From NCBI GenBank assembly GCA_902544085.1, contig CACCAP010000006.1:1-64000 (forward strand): a stretch of DNA of 64,000 bases. Reading direction: 5' to 3'. The translations under genes were made by a program, and so were the position numbers. This DNA is from an uncultured Bacteroidota bacterium (lineage in GTDB: Bacteria > Bacteroidota > Bacteroidia > Flavobacteriales > Flavobacteriaceae). Shown here one piece after another: positions 24,479 through 34,093 of this stretch; the stretch's first letter is position 1; the number at the start of each line of letters is the position of its first letter. The notes under the pieces are model-generated. The model worked only from the letters and a program-made list of their open reading frames with translations, was not told the DNA's origin and did not search any database.

Positions 24479-26479
24479 TTATGAATCAGATTTTCTATAA
24501 ATAAATTTTTGTGAAAACCTCTTTTCATCGTTTTCGATAATTATTGAATAAACTCCATTTTGTAAATCATTATCTAGTTTGATTTTTGGGTTTGAACTAT
24601 TGACTGTTCCACTTTTCTTTTCTTTTCCAGTAATATCAATTAACCTAAACTTATAGTCATTGTCTACATTTTTTAGTTCGATTTCTTGATTGTTAAACAA
24701 GTCTTTAATTAAAGGGTTTTCTAAATTATATAAACTTGTTATTTCTCCATTTTTCGCATTGTTTGCTCCAATATTTGGTGTTGAGTTCACAGTCAATGAC
24801 CTGCCAAAAAAACCAACTGAGGGTATTGCCTCAACCTCAGAAAAAATATCAGAATCCCCCACTGGAATGGGAGGGTGAGCATATTTTCCAGAATAAGGAA
24901 TTCCTGCATTAATTGCCGGACTGCCTGCAAGCAACTGATAACCTTTTGCGCCATCTAAGCTTTCGTCATAAAAGTTCGGATTTTGAAAAACTGCTTGTTC
25001 GTCGTAGTCTTTAAATCTTGTATCAACTTGCCCAAAAAATAAATTATTGGTCATTGATAAGTTATTGTCGGTTACATTGACTTGTTTATTGCCCATTTTG
25101 GATCCATTAATTGAATAAAAAATATTATTAAAAATTCTCGTATTGTTTGCCTGAATATCAATAGCTGTTCGATATGGATCTGAAGACCTGTTTATTACAA
25201 CTGTATTATTGTATATATAACTATTTTCAGATTTGTATCCATCCTGCCCTCCAATATTGTCACTCAGCCATATTGTATGATTACTGTTTACCCAATTTGG
25301 GTTGCTTCTCCAGCCGTCATTAACACTTATATTAAATCGGTAGACTGAAGTTTCGTTTCCTCCCAAAATTTCAACAAAACCTCCTTCACAATCTTCCATA
25401 TAATTGTATTGAACAAATGTGTCAACGTTTCTATGGTCTATGTGAATTCCATGTGAGTCTAGAATACCTCTAATTTTTAGCGCCTGATTGTTTTGAATTA
25501 TAGTATTGATACCATACCAATTCCATACGGCACTCCCTCTACCAATCATTCTTGAATTGGTTTTCGCTCCAGGCTCATCAAATATGTTGTTCTCTATCAA
25601 ACAGTTTCTAACTCGAGATGGAAGTATACATGTACCTCCAATCTGTTTAAATTCGTTTCCTCGGAAAACAAAATTTGTATGTCTATTATCATTTGAATTA
25701 TTTCCTATGGAGTGCTTAGCATGAACTCCAAATCTTTGCAAATCTGTGAAATAACTGTCTTCAACCAAAACATTGTTGATAGGGGCTTTGTTCCAATCTG
25801 TAAAAATCCTAATTCCAGCAACCTCAAACTGATTGAATGCCTGTTGATCAGATGGATCAACCTGGGCAATAGCATAAACATTTTTAAATGTCATGTTCTT
25901 GAAAATAAAATTATTTAAAGTCTCTTCACTAGTGTTGTGTATGTGAATACCAAAACTGTCAGAGTTATCTATATTGGTTCTAGGCGCTTGGCGATTATTT
26001 TGAACTTCTAGATTTTCAAAAACCATATTGTCGTTATTCAATACATAAATAGCCTGTTGATAATCACCACCACCACTTGCACCTACTTTTCCACTAATAA
26101 TTGGTTTTTCTCCTGAGCCATAAGACGTAAACACTATAGGCTCTGACGCAGTGCCTGAGCCATTCACGACCAGTTCACCAAAAAAAGAATCTCCTCTGTT
26201 AAAGAAAATTGAATCGCCAGGGTTAAGTTCACTGTTACTTAATTTTGATAACGACTTCCAAGGATTTTTTTGAGAACCAGAATTGGAATCGTTTCCTGAG
26301 TCACTGAAATAATAATTTGTTTCATCTTTGGTGTCATCATTGCCCCCAGTATTTCCTCCATTATTATTTCCACCGCTATTATTTCCATTATCTCCACTTG
26401 TGTCCGATGGATCGTTAGAGCTGCCACAAGCTAAAAAAATTAGAAGAGTAAAAAATAAAAATAGTCTCTTTGCATTCAT
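24479..26479 (-). CDS. Parallel beta-helix lipoprotein with T9SS-like C-terminus
   Basis: The start is put at ATG 26479 (666 residues), because an upstream ATG at 26497 lies within the likely -7 box. The signal is MNAKRLFLFFTLLIFLACGSS (lipobox LACG), then a Gly/Asn/Asp-rich linker to about residue 55. The body has the right-handed beta-helix pattern of polysaccharide lyase-like proteins (repeated FENLEVQNN, IIQNNQAL, NNTVVI turns). The last 75 residues, with YKFRLIDITGKEKKSG and GVYSIIIENDEKRFSQKF, look like a T9SS type A sorting domain. It likely degrades or binds a polysaccharide at the cell surface. It is homologous to the 485-residue protein at 45639. Confidence 0.8.
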   Translation of the reverse strand: MNAKRLFLFFTLLIFLACGSSNDPSDTSGDNGNNSGGNNNGGNTGGNDDTKDETNYYFSDSGNDSNSGSQKNPWKSLSKLSNSELNPGDSIFFNRGDSFFGELVVNGSGTASEPIVFTSYGSGEKPIISGKVGASGGGDYQQAIYVLNNDNMVFENLEVQNNRQAPRTNIDNSDSFGIHIHNTSEETLNNFIFKNMTFKNVYAIAQVDPSDQQAFNQFEVAGIRIFTDWNKAPINNVLVEDSYFTDLQRFGVHAKHSIGNNSNDNRHTNFVFRGNEFKQIGGTCILPSRVRNCLIENNIFDEPGAKTNSRMIGRGSAVWNWYGINTIIQNNQALKIRGILDSHGIHIDHRNVDTFVQYNYMEDCEGGFVEILGGNETSVYRFNISVNDGWRSNPNWVNSNHTIWLSDNIGGQDGYKSENSYIYNNTVVINRSSDPYRTAIDIQANNTRIFNNIFYSINGSKMGNKQVNVTDNNLSMTNNLFFGQVDTRFKDYDEQAVFQNPNFYDESLDGAKGYQLLAGSPAINAGIPYSGKYAHPPIPVGDSDIFSEVEAIPSVGFFGRSLTVNSTPNIGANNAKNGEITSLYNLENPLIKDLFNNQEIELKNVDNDYKFRLIDITGKEKKSGTVNSSNPKIKLDNDLQNGVYSIIIENDEKRFSQKFIYRKSDS

Positions 26480-26494
26480 GCTATTTAATTTGTG

Positions 26495-26502
26495 CAAAAA
26501 TA
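26495..26502 (-). promoter_or_regulatory. -7 element for the beta-helix lipoprotein gene
   Basis: TATTTTTG on the minus strand, a full TAnnTTTG match, ends 15 bases before the ATG at 26479. It overlaps the alternative upstream ATG and so supports the shorter start. Confidence 0.45.
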
Positions 26503-26508
26503 AGAATT

Positions 26509-27120
26509 TTATGACTGAAGCTCTTTATAAAAAATTGCAAATGATACATACATTTGAGGTATTAACCATAACCACCAAATCCCTAGGGTAAAAACTCCCA
26601 AAATAAAAAGACCAACATATCTCATTCCCAAACCAAAAAGTTGAAGCTTTTTATTTTTCATTAAACTTGCACTTTTTTTGAAAACATCTATAACGCCAGT
26701 GCTAGGATCCTCAGCCATAATATAGAAGATTTGAGAAAACATAAGAGCTATAAAAATACCAGGAACAATTAATAATAAAAATCCTATTGCAGAAGATATT
26801 GTAAATAGTAAAACTAAAATTAATGCTTTAAAAAAATATTTAAATGCTGAAATAATTTGAGTGTAACTATATTCTTTTTCATTTGCAATTGAAAGTGAAT
26901 AAGTTGCCAAACCAATACTTATTGGGCCTTGAATAAATAGGGCTAATGATCCAATAGTAAAGACATAGCTTAAGCCGTAAGCTTCATAAGCAGAGCTATA
27001 TAATTCTTGCTGCTGAGTCAGACTCAATAATAAGGTTGCCAATAAAAAAGGCAACATAACATTTTTATATTTTCCTTTTAATACTTCTTTTGTAACATTT
27101 CTGATTTCTGAGTTATTCAT
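26509..27120 (-). CDS. DUF975 family membrane protein
   Basis: The 203-residue protein has five or six membrane helices and the DUF975 pattern: an N-terminal amphipathic segment (EIRNVTKEVLKGKYKNVML), GPISIGLATYSL near residue 68, LLLIVPGIFIALMFSQIFYIMAEDP near 118 and LGMRYVGLFILGVFTLGIWWLWLIPQM near 165-191. DUF975 proteins are integral membrane proteins of unknown activity. It lies 57 bases downstream of the secreted 252-residue protein gene. Confidence 0.8.
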   Translation of the reverse strand: MNNSEIRNVTKEVLKGKYKNVMLPFLLATLLLSLTQQQELYSSAYEAYGLSYVFTIGSLALFIQGPISIGLATYSLSIANEKEYSYTQIISAFKYFFKALILVLLFTISSAIGFLLLIVPGIFIALMFSQIFYIMAEDPSTGVIDVFKKSASLMKNKKLQLFGLGMRYVGLFILGVFTLGIWWLWLIPQMYVSFAIFYKELQS

Positions 27121-27176
27121 AATTAATATATTTTATAAAAATCTGGGTGAATAAACACCCAGATTATTAAATTAAA

Positions 27177-27935
27177 CTAGAGCTTGGTAGAAAGATCTGG
27201 ACGATACATCATTTTAACAACACTAGAACCCCACATTTCAATGGCATCATTGTAAGCAGGCCAATCCTCTTCCCAAGCAGTTTCTCCAAATTTTTCATCA
27301 TAGACATCACGCCAATTTTTATCATCTGAAAGATTATTGGTAAATACTGTTTCATGTGAGTCAAAACCACTGATAACCATAAAAGTTTGGTTGTTACCAC
27401 CGCTTATAAGTCTAAAGACGCCTCTATTTCCAGTAAACTCAGTTTCTGAGTTAATTTGTTTTAGTCTTCTGTGAAACTTTAAAAAATCGTTATTTTTTCC
27501 TCTTTTGACTACAACAGTATTTTGAACATAATATTTAACTGGGGTTCTTGGTTCATCCCATCCATGGCTTGCATTTCTAATATGTTGCCAAATTTTTTGA
27601 CCACTTTTATCTGCTATATATGGATCAACATTTTCATTCCAATATTTCAATTCTTCAGCGTTGTCCTGATCAAAAAAAGCTCGATCTTTTCTTACAACCC
27701 ATCTTTGATATGCACCTTGGCCACCACCTGTCATTATCTGAAATGCAAAAATAGCATCTTCTTCCGTAGCGTTGTACTTTGCAGTTTTATCAGCAACTGC
27801 TTTTTCAAATTCTTCAACCATCCCCTTTTTTGGCAGATATGTGAAGCTTACCCAATATTCAGCATTTGCATTTCTTTGAGAATTTAAAGACAAACAAAAA
27901 AGGATACTGAGTGTTAATAAAATAGATTTTTTCAT
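27177..27935 (-). CDS. Secreted protein with dimeric alpha-beta-barrel-like repeats
   Basis: A 252-residue protein with an N-terminal signal (MKKSILLTLSILFCLSLNSQ). The mature part seems to contain two ferredoxin-like units, each with a beta strand leading into a long helix (WVSFTYLPKKGMVEEFEKAV and VVVKRGKNNDFLKFHRRLKQ), resembling the ABM/dimeric alpha-beta barrel fold. I see no catalytic residues and no operon partner upstream. The 259 bases upstream of the gene are AT-rich and carry no identifiable signal. Confidence 0.6.
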   Translation of the reverse strand: MKKSILLTLSILFCLSLNSQRNANAEYWVSFTYLPKKGMVEEFEKAVADKTAKYNATEEDAIFAFQIMTGGGQGAYQRWVVRKDRAFFDQDNAEELKYWNENVDPYIADKSGQKIWQHIRNASHGWDEPRTPVKYYVQNTVVVKRGKNNDFLKFHRRLKQINSETEFTGNRGVFRLISGGNNQTFMVISGFDSHETVFTNNLSDDKNWRDVYDEKFGETAWEEDWPAYNDAIEMWGSSVVKMMYRPDLSTKL

Positions 27936-28194
27936 AAAATTTAAATTTTGATTACCAACTTAATTTATTTATTCTACTTTGAATACAAGAAAAAACAATA
28001 TTAAATTTTTGAAAATTTGTAATCTTTTAAAATTGGATGAAATTTAATACTAAATCATTAAAAATAGAGTTGTTTTTTTAACAATTATAAATGATTAAAG
28101 TTGAAAGTTTATTAATAAAATAATAATGATTTTTTCACACTAAAACCATTGTGAAATATTTACGAATTATATAATATTGCAGAAAATTTTATAA
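27936..28194. other. Non-coding AT-rich spacer
   Basis: About 260 bases between the divergent secreted-protein gene and a small plus-strand frame. It is very AT-rich, contains several poly-A/T runs and no frame with start that I would support. I see no convincing hairpin or promoter match. Confidence 0.5.
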
Positions 28195-28338
28195 ATGAAT
28201 TTAAAAAATCAAAGAAACGGTAATGATCAGTTAAATTCAATTAGAAATGATTTTAATGATCGGGTTAAAAAAAAGTTTTTTTTAGGGAATGCTACCAGAA
28301 TATTTTGGTCTAATTCAAGAAGGTTTAGGGCAATCTAA
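28195..28338 (+). CDS. Possible 47-residue basic protein
   Basis: An ATG frame encodes a highly basic, polar peptide rich in Asn, Arg and Lys (RVKKKFFLGNATRIFWSNSRRFRAI at the end). It stops 14 bases before the GNAT-like gene and could be cotranscribed. No signal, helix pattern or family was recognised, so this is weakly supported. Confidence 0.35.
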   Translation: MNLKNQRNGNDQLNSIRNDFNDRVKKKFFLGNATRIFWSNSRRFRAI

Positions 28339-28352
28339 AATAATCTAGACTC

Positions 28353-28709
28353 ATGAATATTAAAATTAGAAGCATAGAAATAGATAAAGCCATTACCACA
28401 TTTGTTGCAATCAATCTTGATGATGGCTCGATCGTGGGTAAATGCTCTTTAAAAATACGTGGAAATAAAACCCTTAGGTACCAAGATGCGGAAGTCATTC
28501 GTAGATATCGTGGAAATGGTATATACAAAAAACTATTTTTGGCTCGTGAAAGATTCATCAAAAGGAATAAACTTGATAATTATAGAATAGAATCATATTG
28601 TAAAAAAAGTACACTTAATTTATTTTTAAAACACGGCTTTACAATAAAGGAAGAATTATTTCTTGTAAAGAAATCAACATCCAAAAAGGAGATTTTAAAA
28701 GTAGTTTAA
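28353..28709 (+). CDS. GNAT-like N-acetyltransferase
   Basis: A compact 118-residue protein with the acetyl-CoA motif A of GNAT enzymes, EVIRRYRGNGIYKKLFL (R-x-x-G-x-G/A pattern, near residues 47-63), preceded by a beta strand and followed by 'SYCKKSTLNLFLKHGF', the usual 'N..a...Y.k.GF' motif B. It is shorter than typical GNATs (about 150), lacking part of the N-terminus. Substrate unknown. Its stop directly abuts the convergent MerC-like gene. Confidence 0.75.
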   Translation: MNIKIRSIEIDKAITTFVAINLDDGSIVGKCSLKIRGNKTLRYQDAEVIRRYRGNGIYKKLFLARERFIKRNKLDNYRIESYCKKSTLNLFLKHGFTIKEELFLVKKSTSKKEILKVV

Positions 28710-29117
28710 TTATTTGTTTGGGGGACAGCAGTTCTCATCCTCACACTGGCAATATTTTAAATTGTAAATGTGGAGCGAGGCGAGCAATATTCCAGCAAAA
28801 TATGTCAAAAGCTCTGGCATGTGCATAATCTCAAATTCCTCATTTAGAATCAAAGCAGAAAGAAAAACCCATGATACCCACAAAAGAGATTTAACAAGTT
28901 GATTTGATGAATTTTTTACAGTCCTACTGACAGCAAAAAATGATATAACAATAAAAACGTAGTTAAGAAATTGCCACCATAACGGAACTGTGGAGAATTC
29001 AACCAAACTAGTTTGAGCTTGGCCTAAGAACAAAAATGGTGTAGCAAAGCAATGAGCAACGCATAATGAACTGTTTATGGCTCCAATTGTATCAGCGTGT
29101 TTTAAAGTATATTTCAT
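28710..29117 (-). CDS. MerC-domain membrane protein
   Basis: The 135-residue protein matches the MerC family: four membrane helices, N-terminal DTIGAINSSLCVAHCFATPF with a paired Cys set (Cys19 and Cys23), and a Cys-rich tail (CQCEDENCC) that can bind metal. MerC proteins were described as mercury-ion transporters, but in Bacteroidota stand-alone MerC-domain genes usually lie outside mer operons, as here, and may serve zinc or other metals. No MerR or MerA nearby. Confidence 0.82.
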   Translation of the reverse strand: MKYTLKHADTIGAINSSLCVAHCFATPFLFLGQAQTSLVEFSTVPLWWQFLNYVFIVISFFAVSRTVKNSSNQLVKSLLWVSWVFLSALILNEEFEIMHMPELLTYFAGILLASLHIYNLKYCQCEDENCCPPNK

Positions 29118-29128
29118 AATTGTGATAG

Positions 29129-29136
29129 CAAACTTA
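29129..29136 (-). promoter_or_regulatory. -7 element for the MerC-like gene
   Basis: Minus-strand TAAGTTTG is a full TAnnTTTG match that ends 11 bases before the MerC ATG. No clear -33 box. Confidence 0.4.
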
Positions 29137-29161
29137 AATAATTTTCTTAATTATAAAAGGA

Positions 29162-31576
29162 TTATTTTTTATTCTTGACATATTTATCAAGCCATTGGTC
29201 TTGCTCCCATAAGACATGATAAATGCTTTCTCTTGATCTGTATCCGTGACTTTCCTTTGGCAGCATCACTAATCTTACAGTAGCGCCCAAGCCCTTTAAG
29301 GCATTAAAGTATCTTTCACTTTGCATTGGATAAGTCCCCGAGTTGTTATCATCTTCCCCATGAATTAACAGCAGTGGGGTTTTCATTTTATCAGCATGCA
29401 TAAATGGTGACATTGTATAGTAAACATCTGGAGCCTCCCAGTAACTTCTCTCTTCACTTTGAAATCCAAAAGGCGTGAGAGTCCTATTATAGGCACCACT
29501 TCTAGCTATTCCTGCAGCAAAAAGATTACTGTGTGATAATAAATTTGCAACCATAAATGCACCGTAGCTATGGCCTCCAACAGCTACTCTATTTCTATCA
29601 ATATAGCCCATTTTATCAACAGCATCAATCGCAGCTTCTGCATTTGCTACCAATTGATTTCTAAAATTATCATTCGGCTCATTTTCATCCTCGCCTATAA
29701 TTGGGAAGGATGCATCGTCCAAAACTACATAACCCTTGGTTACCCAATAAACCATTGAACCATAATAAGGGTACGTAAATTCATTTGAATTTTTAGTATT
29801 CTGTGATGCGCTTTGCCTGTCTTTAAATTCTCTTGGGTAAGCCCAAAGAATCATAGGCATTTTTTCTTTCTTTTCTTTATCATAATTAAGAGGTAGGTAT
29901 AATATTCCAGAAAGCTCAACTCCATCGTTTCTCAGATATGTTATTTTCTCTTTTTTAACGTTTTGTAATTCTAAAAAAGGGTTTTTTAGATTGGTTATTT
30001 TTTCAAGTTTTCCAGACTTTATTTTTTTTGTGTAGTAGTTTGGGTACTCACTTGGTGATTCAATACTTACAGTAAGCTGATTTTTTTTTGGATCATAATC
30101 AATAATACTTTCAATTTTATCTGTGTAGCTAGATTGATAAACCCTAGTTTTTTCAAATGTCTTGGTATTAACCTTATCTATAAAAGGAAATTGACCACTT
30201 GGTGAAAAACCTTGTCCTCTAAGAAAAATATTTCCATAATGCATTTTTAGCACCGACCTGTTAAACTCGTTTCTAGATCTAAGAAAACTTCCTGGATCGC
30301 TGTATGTATCCTGATAGTTTCTATCAGAGATTATTTTCGGTTTAATATTTGGGTTTGATGGGTTAAAAACATAAGATTTTCTATTTCTTGTATTCCACCA
30401 AGTATCATAAGCGATTGCCATATCTTTGGTTCCCCAATCAATGCCAGAAAAACGATTTATTGTTTTGAGTATAAATTTACCTTTGCCCGAGAAAGGATAG
30501 TTTAATTCATAAACCTCATCCCTAAAATCAACTTTTTTTGAGGGATCTCCGGAATCCAATGCTGTAACATAAGTAAGAGATGCTCCTTTATCGGGTCTCC
30601 AGCTAAAACTTCTTTTGCCTGTCCTAACCGACATAAAGCCTTTTGGCAGTTCTTCAATCAATGGAACTTTTTGAAGGTTTGAAACAAAATCTCCGTCTTT
30701 ATTATAAATGTTTGTTTCTGTTGGAAATCTGCTATATGTAACTAAATAGGAAAATGGTTTATTGATTTGAGAAATCATGACATATTCACCATTTGGTGAA
30801 AAAGATATTGTTCTATACATTCCATCATCCATCCATTTTTTAACGGATCCGTCAATAGAAACTTTATATATCGTTGATGTCGAGAGTTGTTCAAAATTGT
30901 GCTCATCAAACTTATTTTTTAACAGATCTTGGTAAGTTCTATTTTGCGCTTTTTCACCAAAATTTGTAGATATTGTTGGTCCATCAGGGACAATTTTATT
31001 TGTGTCGATTAATGGTCTTCTGTTATTTGATATCATTTTAACTAGCATGTTTTCACTGTCAGAAAACCAATTAATTACACTCCCAATATTTGAATTTAAA
31101 TTTGACTCCGTAAGTTTCTTGACCGACCCATTTTCCAGTTCTAGAACCCAAAGTTCAACCCCAGTTTCAGTTGTATTTGTTAGAGCAATTCTTTTTTGAT
31201 CGGGTGACCAAGATATATTACTCAATTTGGGGTTTTTAGGCAAGCCTTTTACTTGAGTTATCTCAGATTTTTTATTTTTAAGATTTCGAATTTTGATATT
31301 ATTATAGTAAGTAACCCTACTTCCAATATTAGTTTTTGGATCAATTCTTAACCCCCCCAGTCTTAATTCCTTTGCTGAAAGTTCAGCAATTGATTTATAA
31401 TTATCTCTAAATAGAAAAAGCATAAAATTCTTGTTTTCATCATATAATATTGACGGGGGTCTTTCAAATTCAACAAGATCTAATATCTCTTTGGATGGTT
31501 TTTGATACTTAATATTCTCTTGTGAACTAATTGATATGAAGAATAGAGAAAAGAAAAGAATTGATAGCTTTTTCAT
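29162..31576 (-). CDS. S9-family (prolyl oligopeptidase-type) secreted peptidase
   Basis: An 804-residue protein with a signal peptide (MKKLSILFFSLFFISISSQ), a beta-propeller-like N-terminal half (repeated SWSPDQKRIALT, FSPNGEYVMIS units) and a C-terminal alpha/beta-hydrolase domain. The triad is visible: nucleophile GHSYGAF near residue 665, Asp in HGEDDNNSG near 742 and His in KESHGYRSRE near 780. The layout matches S9 glutamyl endopeptidase/acylaminoacyl-peptidase relatives of the family. It likely degrades periplasmic peptides. Stands alone. Confidence 0.9.
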   Translation of the reverse strand: MKKLSILFFSLFFISISSQENIKYQKPSKEILDLVEFERPPSILYDENKNFMLFLFRDNYKSIAELSAKELRLGGLRIDPKTNIGSRVTYYNNIKIRNLKNKKSEITQVKGLPKNPKLSNISWSPDQKRIALTNTTETGVELWVLELENGSVKKLTESNLNSNIGSVINWFSDSENMLVKMISNNRRPLIDTNKIVPDGPTISTNFGEKAQNRTYQDLLKNKFDEHNFEQLSTSTIYKVSIDGSVKKWMDDGMYRTISFSPNGEYVMISQINKPFSYLVTYSRFPTETNIYNKDGDFVSNLQKVPLIEELPKGFMSVRTGKRSFSWRPDKGASLTYVTALDSGDPSKKVDFRDEVYELNYPFSGKGKFILKTINRFSGIDWGTKDMAIAYDTWWNTRNRKSYVFNPSNPNIKPKIISDRNYQDTYSDPGSFLRSRNEFNRSVLKMHYGNIFLRGQGFSPSGQFPFIDKVNTKTFEKTRVYQSSYTDKIESIIDYDPKKNQLTVSIESPSEYPNYYTKKIKSGKLEKITNLKNPFLELQNVKKEKITYLRNDGVELSGILYLPLNYDKEKKEKMPMILWAYPREFKDRQSASQNTKNSNEFTYPYYGSMVYWVTKGYVVLDDASFPIIGEDENEPNDNFRNQLVANAEAAIDAVDKMGYIDRNRVAVGGHSYGAFMVANLLSHSNLFAAGIARSGAYNRTLTPFGFQSEERSYWEAPDVYYTMSPFMHADKMKTPLLLIHGEDDNNSGTYPMQSERYFNALKGLGATVRLVMLPKESHGYRSRESIYHVLWEQDQWLDKYVKNKK

Positions 31577-31668
31577 ATTTTATTTTGATTAAATTTTAAC
31601 ACATAAATCTAATCAATCTTTATTAAATTTATCTTAAATAAAGCCCTAAAATCAAACAACAAAATAAA

Positions 31669-32088
31669 ATGAAAGAAGAGATTGAAAAATATTTAGCCTT
31701 TCATAAAAATAAGGGCGGATCAGGAAAAATTTTCAACTTTAAATTTGTAGAATATCGTAAAGGGTTTTTAAAATTAAAGGGTTCTTTCCCATCCAATACT
31801 TTAAATCCTGCTGGAACTGTTCAAGGTGGACAAATGAATTCCATGTTGGATGATGTTACAAGCCTTCTTTTAATTTATGAAGCTGACGGCACCATATATC
31901 CCAACTCAACGAATTTACACAGTATTCATCACAGACCTCTTTTCGAAGGTGATGCAATAGCAACCGCTGAGATAATTAAAAAGGGTAAAAACATTGTAAC
32001 TATGAAGGGTGAACTTTACAACCTAGATGGAAAATTAGTTGCAACCTTGATTCATACAGCTTTGATAATGGAATTCAAAAAAAACTAA
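31669..32088 (+). CDS. PaaI-type hotdog thioesterase
   Basis: The 139-residue protein has the hotdog-fold segment LNPAGTVQGGQMNSMLDDVTSLL (about residues 44-66), with the Gln-Gly-Gly of the acyl-CoA thioesterase group and an Asp in the active-site helix, followed by NLHSIHHRPLFEGDAIATAEI. It probably hydrolyses acyl-CoA thioesters. It convergently overlaps the stop of the following 144-residue membrane protein gene. Confidence 0.85.
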   Translation: MKEEIEKYLAFHKNKGGSGKIFNFKFVEYRKGFLKLKGSFPSNTLNPAGTVQGGQMNSMLDDVTSLLLIYEADGTIYPNSTNLHSIHHRPLFEGDAIATAEIIKKGKNIVTMKGELYNLDGKLVATLIHTALIMEFKKN

Positions 32089-32519
32089 TCTATAGTTTCT
32101 ATTTTTCCAGTTAGTAAAAAGTATGCAGGGAAAATTGGAAGTAATCCCAAAATTATGTGCCCATAAACTGCGGCAGATGGAATGTAATCTACTTGCGATG
32201 CATAAAAAGCTCCAAAAAAATTAATTATTGAAAGGCTAATCATTATTTTAGGAACAGCTGATTTTGCAACTACGCTTCCATCTTTAGTTAACGGGGGCAA
32301 TCTGTTTGGAATAACTAAAATTACTTGTATCAGCCATAGACACACTAGTGCTAAATTTAAAGGATCTAAATTTTCAATGTAAATACTTATCTGATCAAAA
32401 ATTATTAATAGTCCAATTATTAAATACCCGTAATTGAAATAAATACGATTTTTTTTAATTATTGAATAGAATACTAGTAGAATACAAAGTGAGAAGATTA
32501 TAATTTTTATTGTTTCCAT
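32085..32519 (-). CDS. Four-helix membrane protein, unknown function
   Basis: A 144-residue protein with four hydrophobic helices joined by short loops, no signal-peptide cleavage site and no recognised motif. Its stop overlaps that of the thioesterase gene by four bases. It diverges from the beta-lactamase-fold gene across 100 bases. Confidence 0.55.
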   Translation of the reverse strand: METIKIIIFSLCILLVFYSIIKKNRIYFNYGYLIIGLLIIFDQISIYIENLDPLNLALVCLWLIQVILVIPNRLPPLTKDGSVVAKSAVPKIMISLSIINFFGAFYASQVDYIPSAAVYGHIILGLLPIFPAYFLLTGKIETID

Positions 32520-32619
32520 TATTAAATATTTTTAAAGTTAGCTTTTTATATTAGCAAAAAATGGTTGTATATTATTGAAGGTAATTTGTTAATATAATGT
32601 AAAATTTGAATATTAAAAA

Positions 32620-34083
32620 ATGAATAAACTAGCCGCATATATCATTCTGTTATTTATTGCATTTGGATGTAAAAATGACAATCTTAAATTTGATCTTGAG
32701 AATTTTAAAGACAACGTTGAAATTTCTGAAATTTCATTTGAAAGTAAAGATTATACAGAGGCATTCGAGCTAATTAATTATTGGCTAGAAGCACAAAAAG
32801 ATTACGAACAAATTACTGGCCTTACTGCAATTATAACGGACGAAAATGAAACAAAATGGATTGGTTCTTTTGGTAAATCAGATGATGTAAATCAAATGAA
32901 AAATGACAACAAGTTTAGCATTTGCTCAATTTCTAAATTATTCACATCTGTAGCAATCATGCAGCTTGTGGATGATGGTAAAATCAAACTTGATGATCCT
33001 ATCAAAAAACATCTGCCATGGTTTAATATTTCAAACAATTTTAATAATTCAAATTCCATTACTATAAAATCGATACTTACCCACTCGTCAGGATTGCCAA
33101 GAGAGTCGAATCATCCTTATTGGTCAGGACCGGAATTTCCATTTCCCACAAAACAAGATGTTATCAATGAGTTAGGAAACCAGAAAATGCTTTATTCACC
33201 TTCAAAATATTATCAATATAGTAATCTCGGACTTAGTCTTCTAGGATATGTGGTTGAGGAAGTTTCTGGTGTTTCGTATAGTGAATACATCAATAATGAG
33301 ATTTTAATTCCTCTGTTAATGATTGATACAAAAACATTCATGTCAAAAGATGATTACGGAGGTTCATTAAGTATTGGATATTCGTCATTAAAAAGAAATG
33401 GAAAAAGAGATAAGGTTAATTTTTTTAATGCGAATGGGATTGAAGCTGCAGCAGGATTTACTTCGACTGTAAGTGATATTGCAAAGTTTGCTAGGTGGCA
33501 GATGAAATTATATGATGGTTCAGAAGAAAACATACTAACGCCTGAAACTATCAAAGAAATGCATAAAATTCATTGGCATGATAAACTGACATCAGTTAAA
33601 TATGGGTTAGGTTTTGGAATTTTTAATTTTGATAATGAAAACTGGGTTGGTCATGGGGGGTCGTGCCCAGGTTACAGATCTCAGCTTCATATAAATCCAG
33701 ATAAAAAAATTGCCTACTCAGTTATGATTAATTCTGGTGGAACAAATCCAACGAAATATATTAAAGGAATTCACAAAATTTTATCAAAAGTTACAGTATT
33801 AAAAGGAGAGGAAACAAATAGGTTCAGTGAACTTACGGGCTCTTACAATACTCAACCATGGGTTGGGGAGACTTATATCCAAACTTGGGGGGACCAGATT
33901 GCATTAATTTCTTTACCGTCTGACGAGCCTTATTTGAGATTATATAGAAATGTTGATAACGACCTATTTAAAAGAGTTCTAATGAATAATGAACTGGGTG
34001 AGGAACTTGAGATTTTGAGAGCTAGTGACAACACTATCATTGGATACAAAACCCACCAAAACATATACAAAAGATCCAGATAA
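32620..34083 (+). CDS. Beta-lactamase-fold serine hydrolase lipoprotein (S12-like)
   Basis: The 487-residue protein has a lipoprotein signal (IILLFIAFGCKND), the SxxK motif of class C beta-lactamases/penicillin-binding esterases in ICSISKLF (Ser about 104), the YxN element in YQYSNLGLSLLGYV near 200 and a HGGSCPGY motif near 347 in place of KTG. The family includes peptidases, esterases and beta-lactamases acting on cell-wall or ester substrates. It would face the periplasm or surface. A C-terminal beta-rich extension (about 400-487) is present. Confidence 0.88.
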   Translation: MNKLAAYIILLFIAFGCKNDNLKFDLENFKDNVEISEISFESKDYTEAFELINYWLEAQKDYEQITGLTAIITDENETKWIGSFGKSDDVNQMKNDNKFSICSISKLFTSVAIMQLVDDGKIKLDDPIKKHLPWFNISNNFNNSNSITIKSILTHSSGLPRESNHPYWSGPEFPFPTKQDVINELGNQKMLYSPSKYYQYSNLGLSLLGYVVEEVSGVSYSEYINNEILIPLLMIDTKTFMSKDDYGGSLSIGYSSLKRNGKRDKVNFFNANGIEAAAGFTSTVSDIAKFARWQMKLYDGSEENILTPETIKEMHKIHWHDKLTSVKYGLGFGIFNFDNENWVGHGGSCPGYRSQLHINPDKKIAYSVMINSGGTNPTKYIKGIHKILSKVTVLKGEETNRFSELTGSYNTQPWVGETYIQTWGDQIALISLPSDEPYLRLYRNVDNDLFKRVLMNNELGEELEILRASDNTIIGYKTHQNIYKRSR

Positions 34084-34093
34084 TTGTTAGCCC

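Noticed and set aside
27522..27887. 121-codon plus-strand frame opposite the secreted protein at 27177
   Set aside because: Hydrophobic shadow of a convincing secreted-protein gene on the other strand.
28710..29117. Mercury-resistance operon
   Set aside because: The MerC-domain protein has no merA, merP, merT or merR neighbour.
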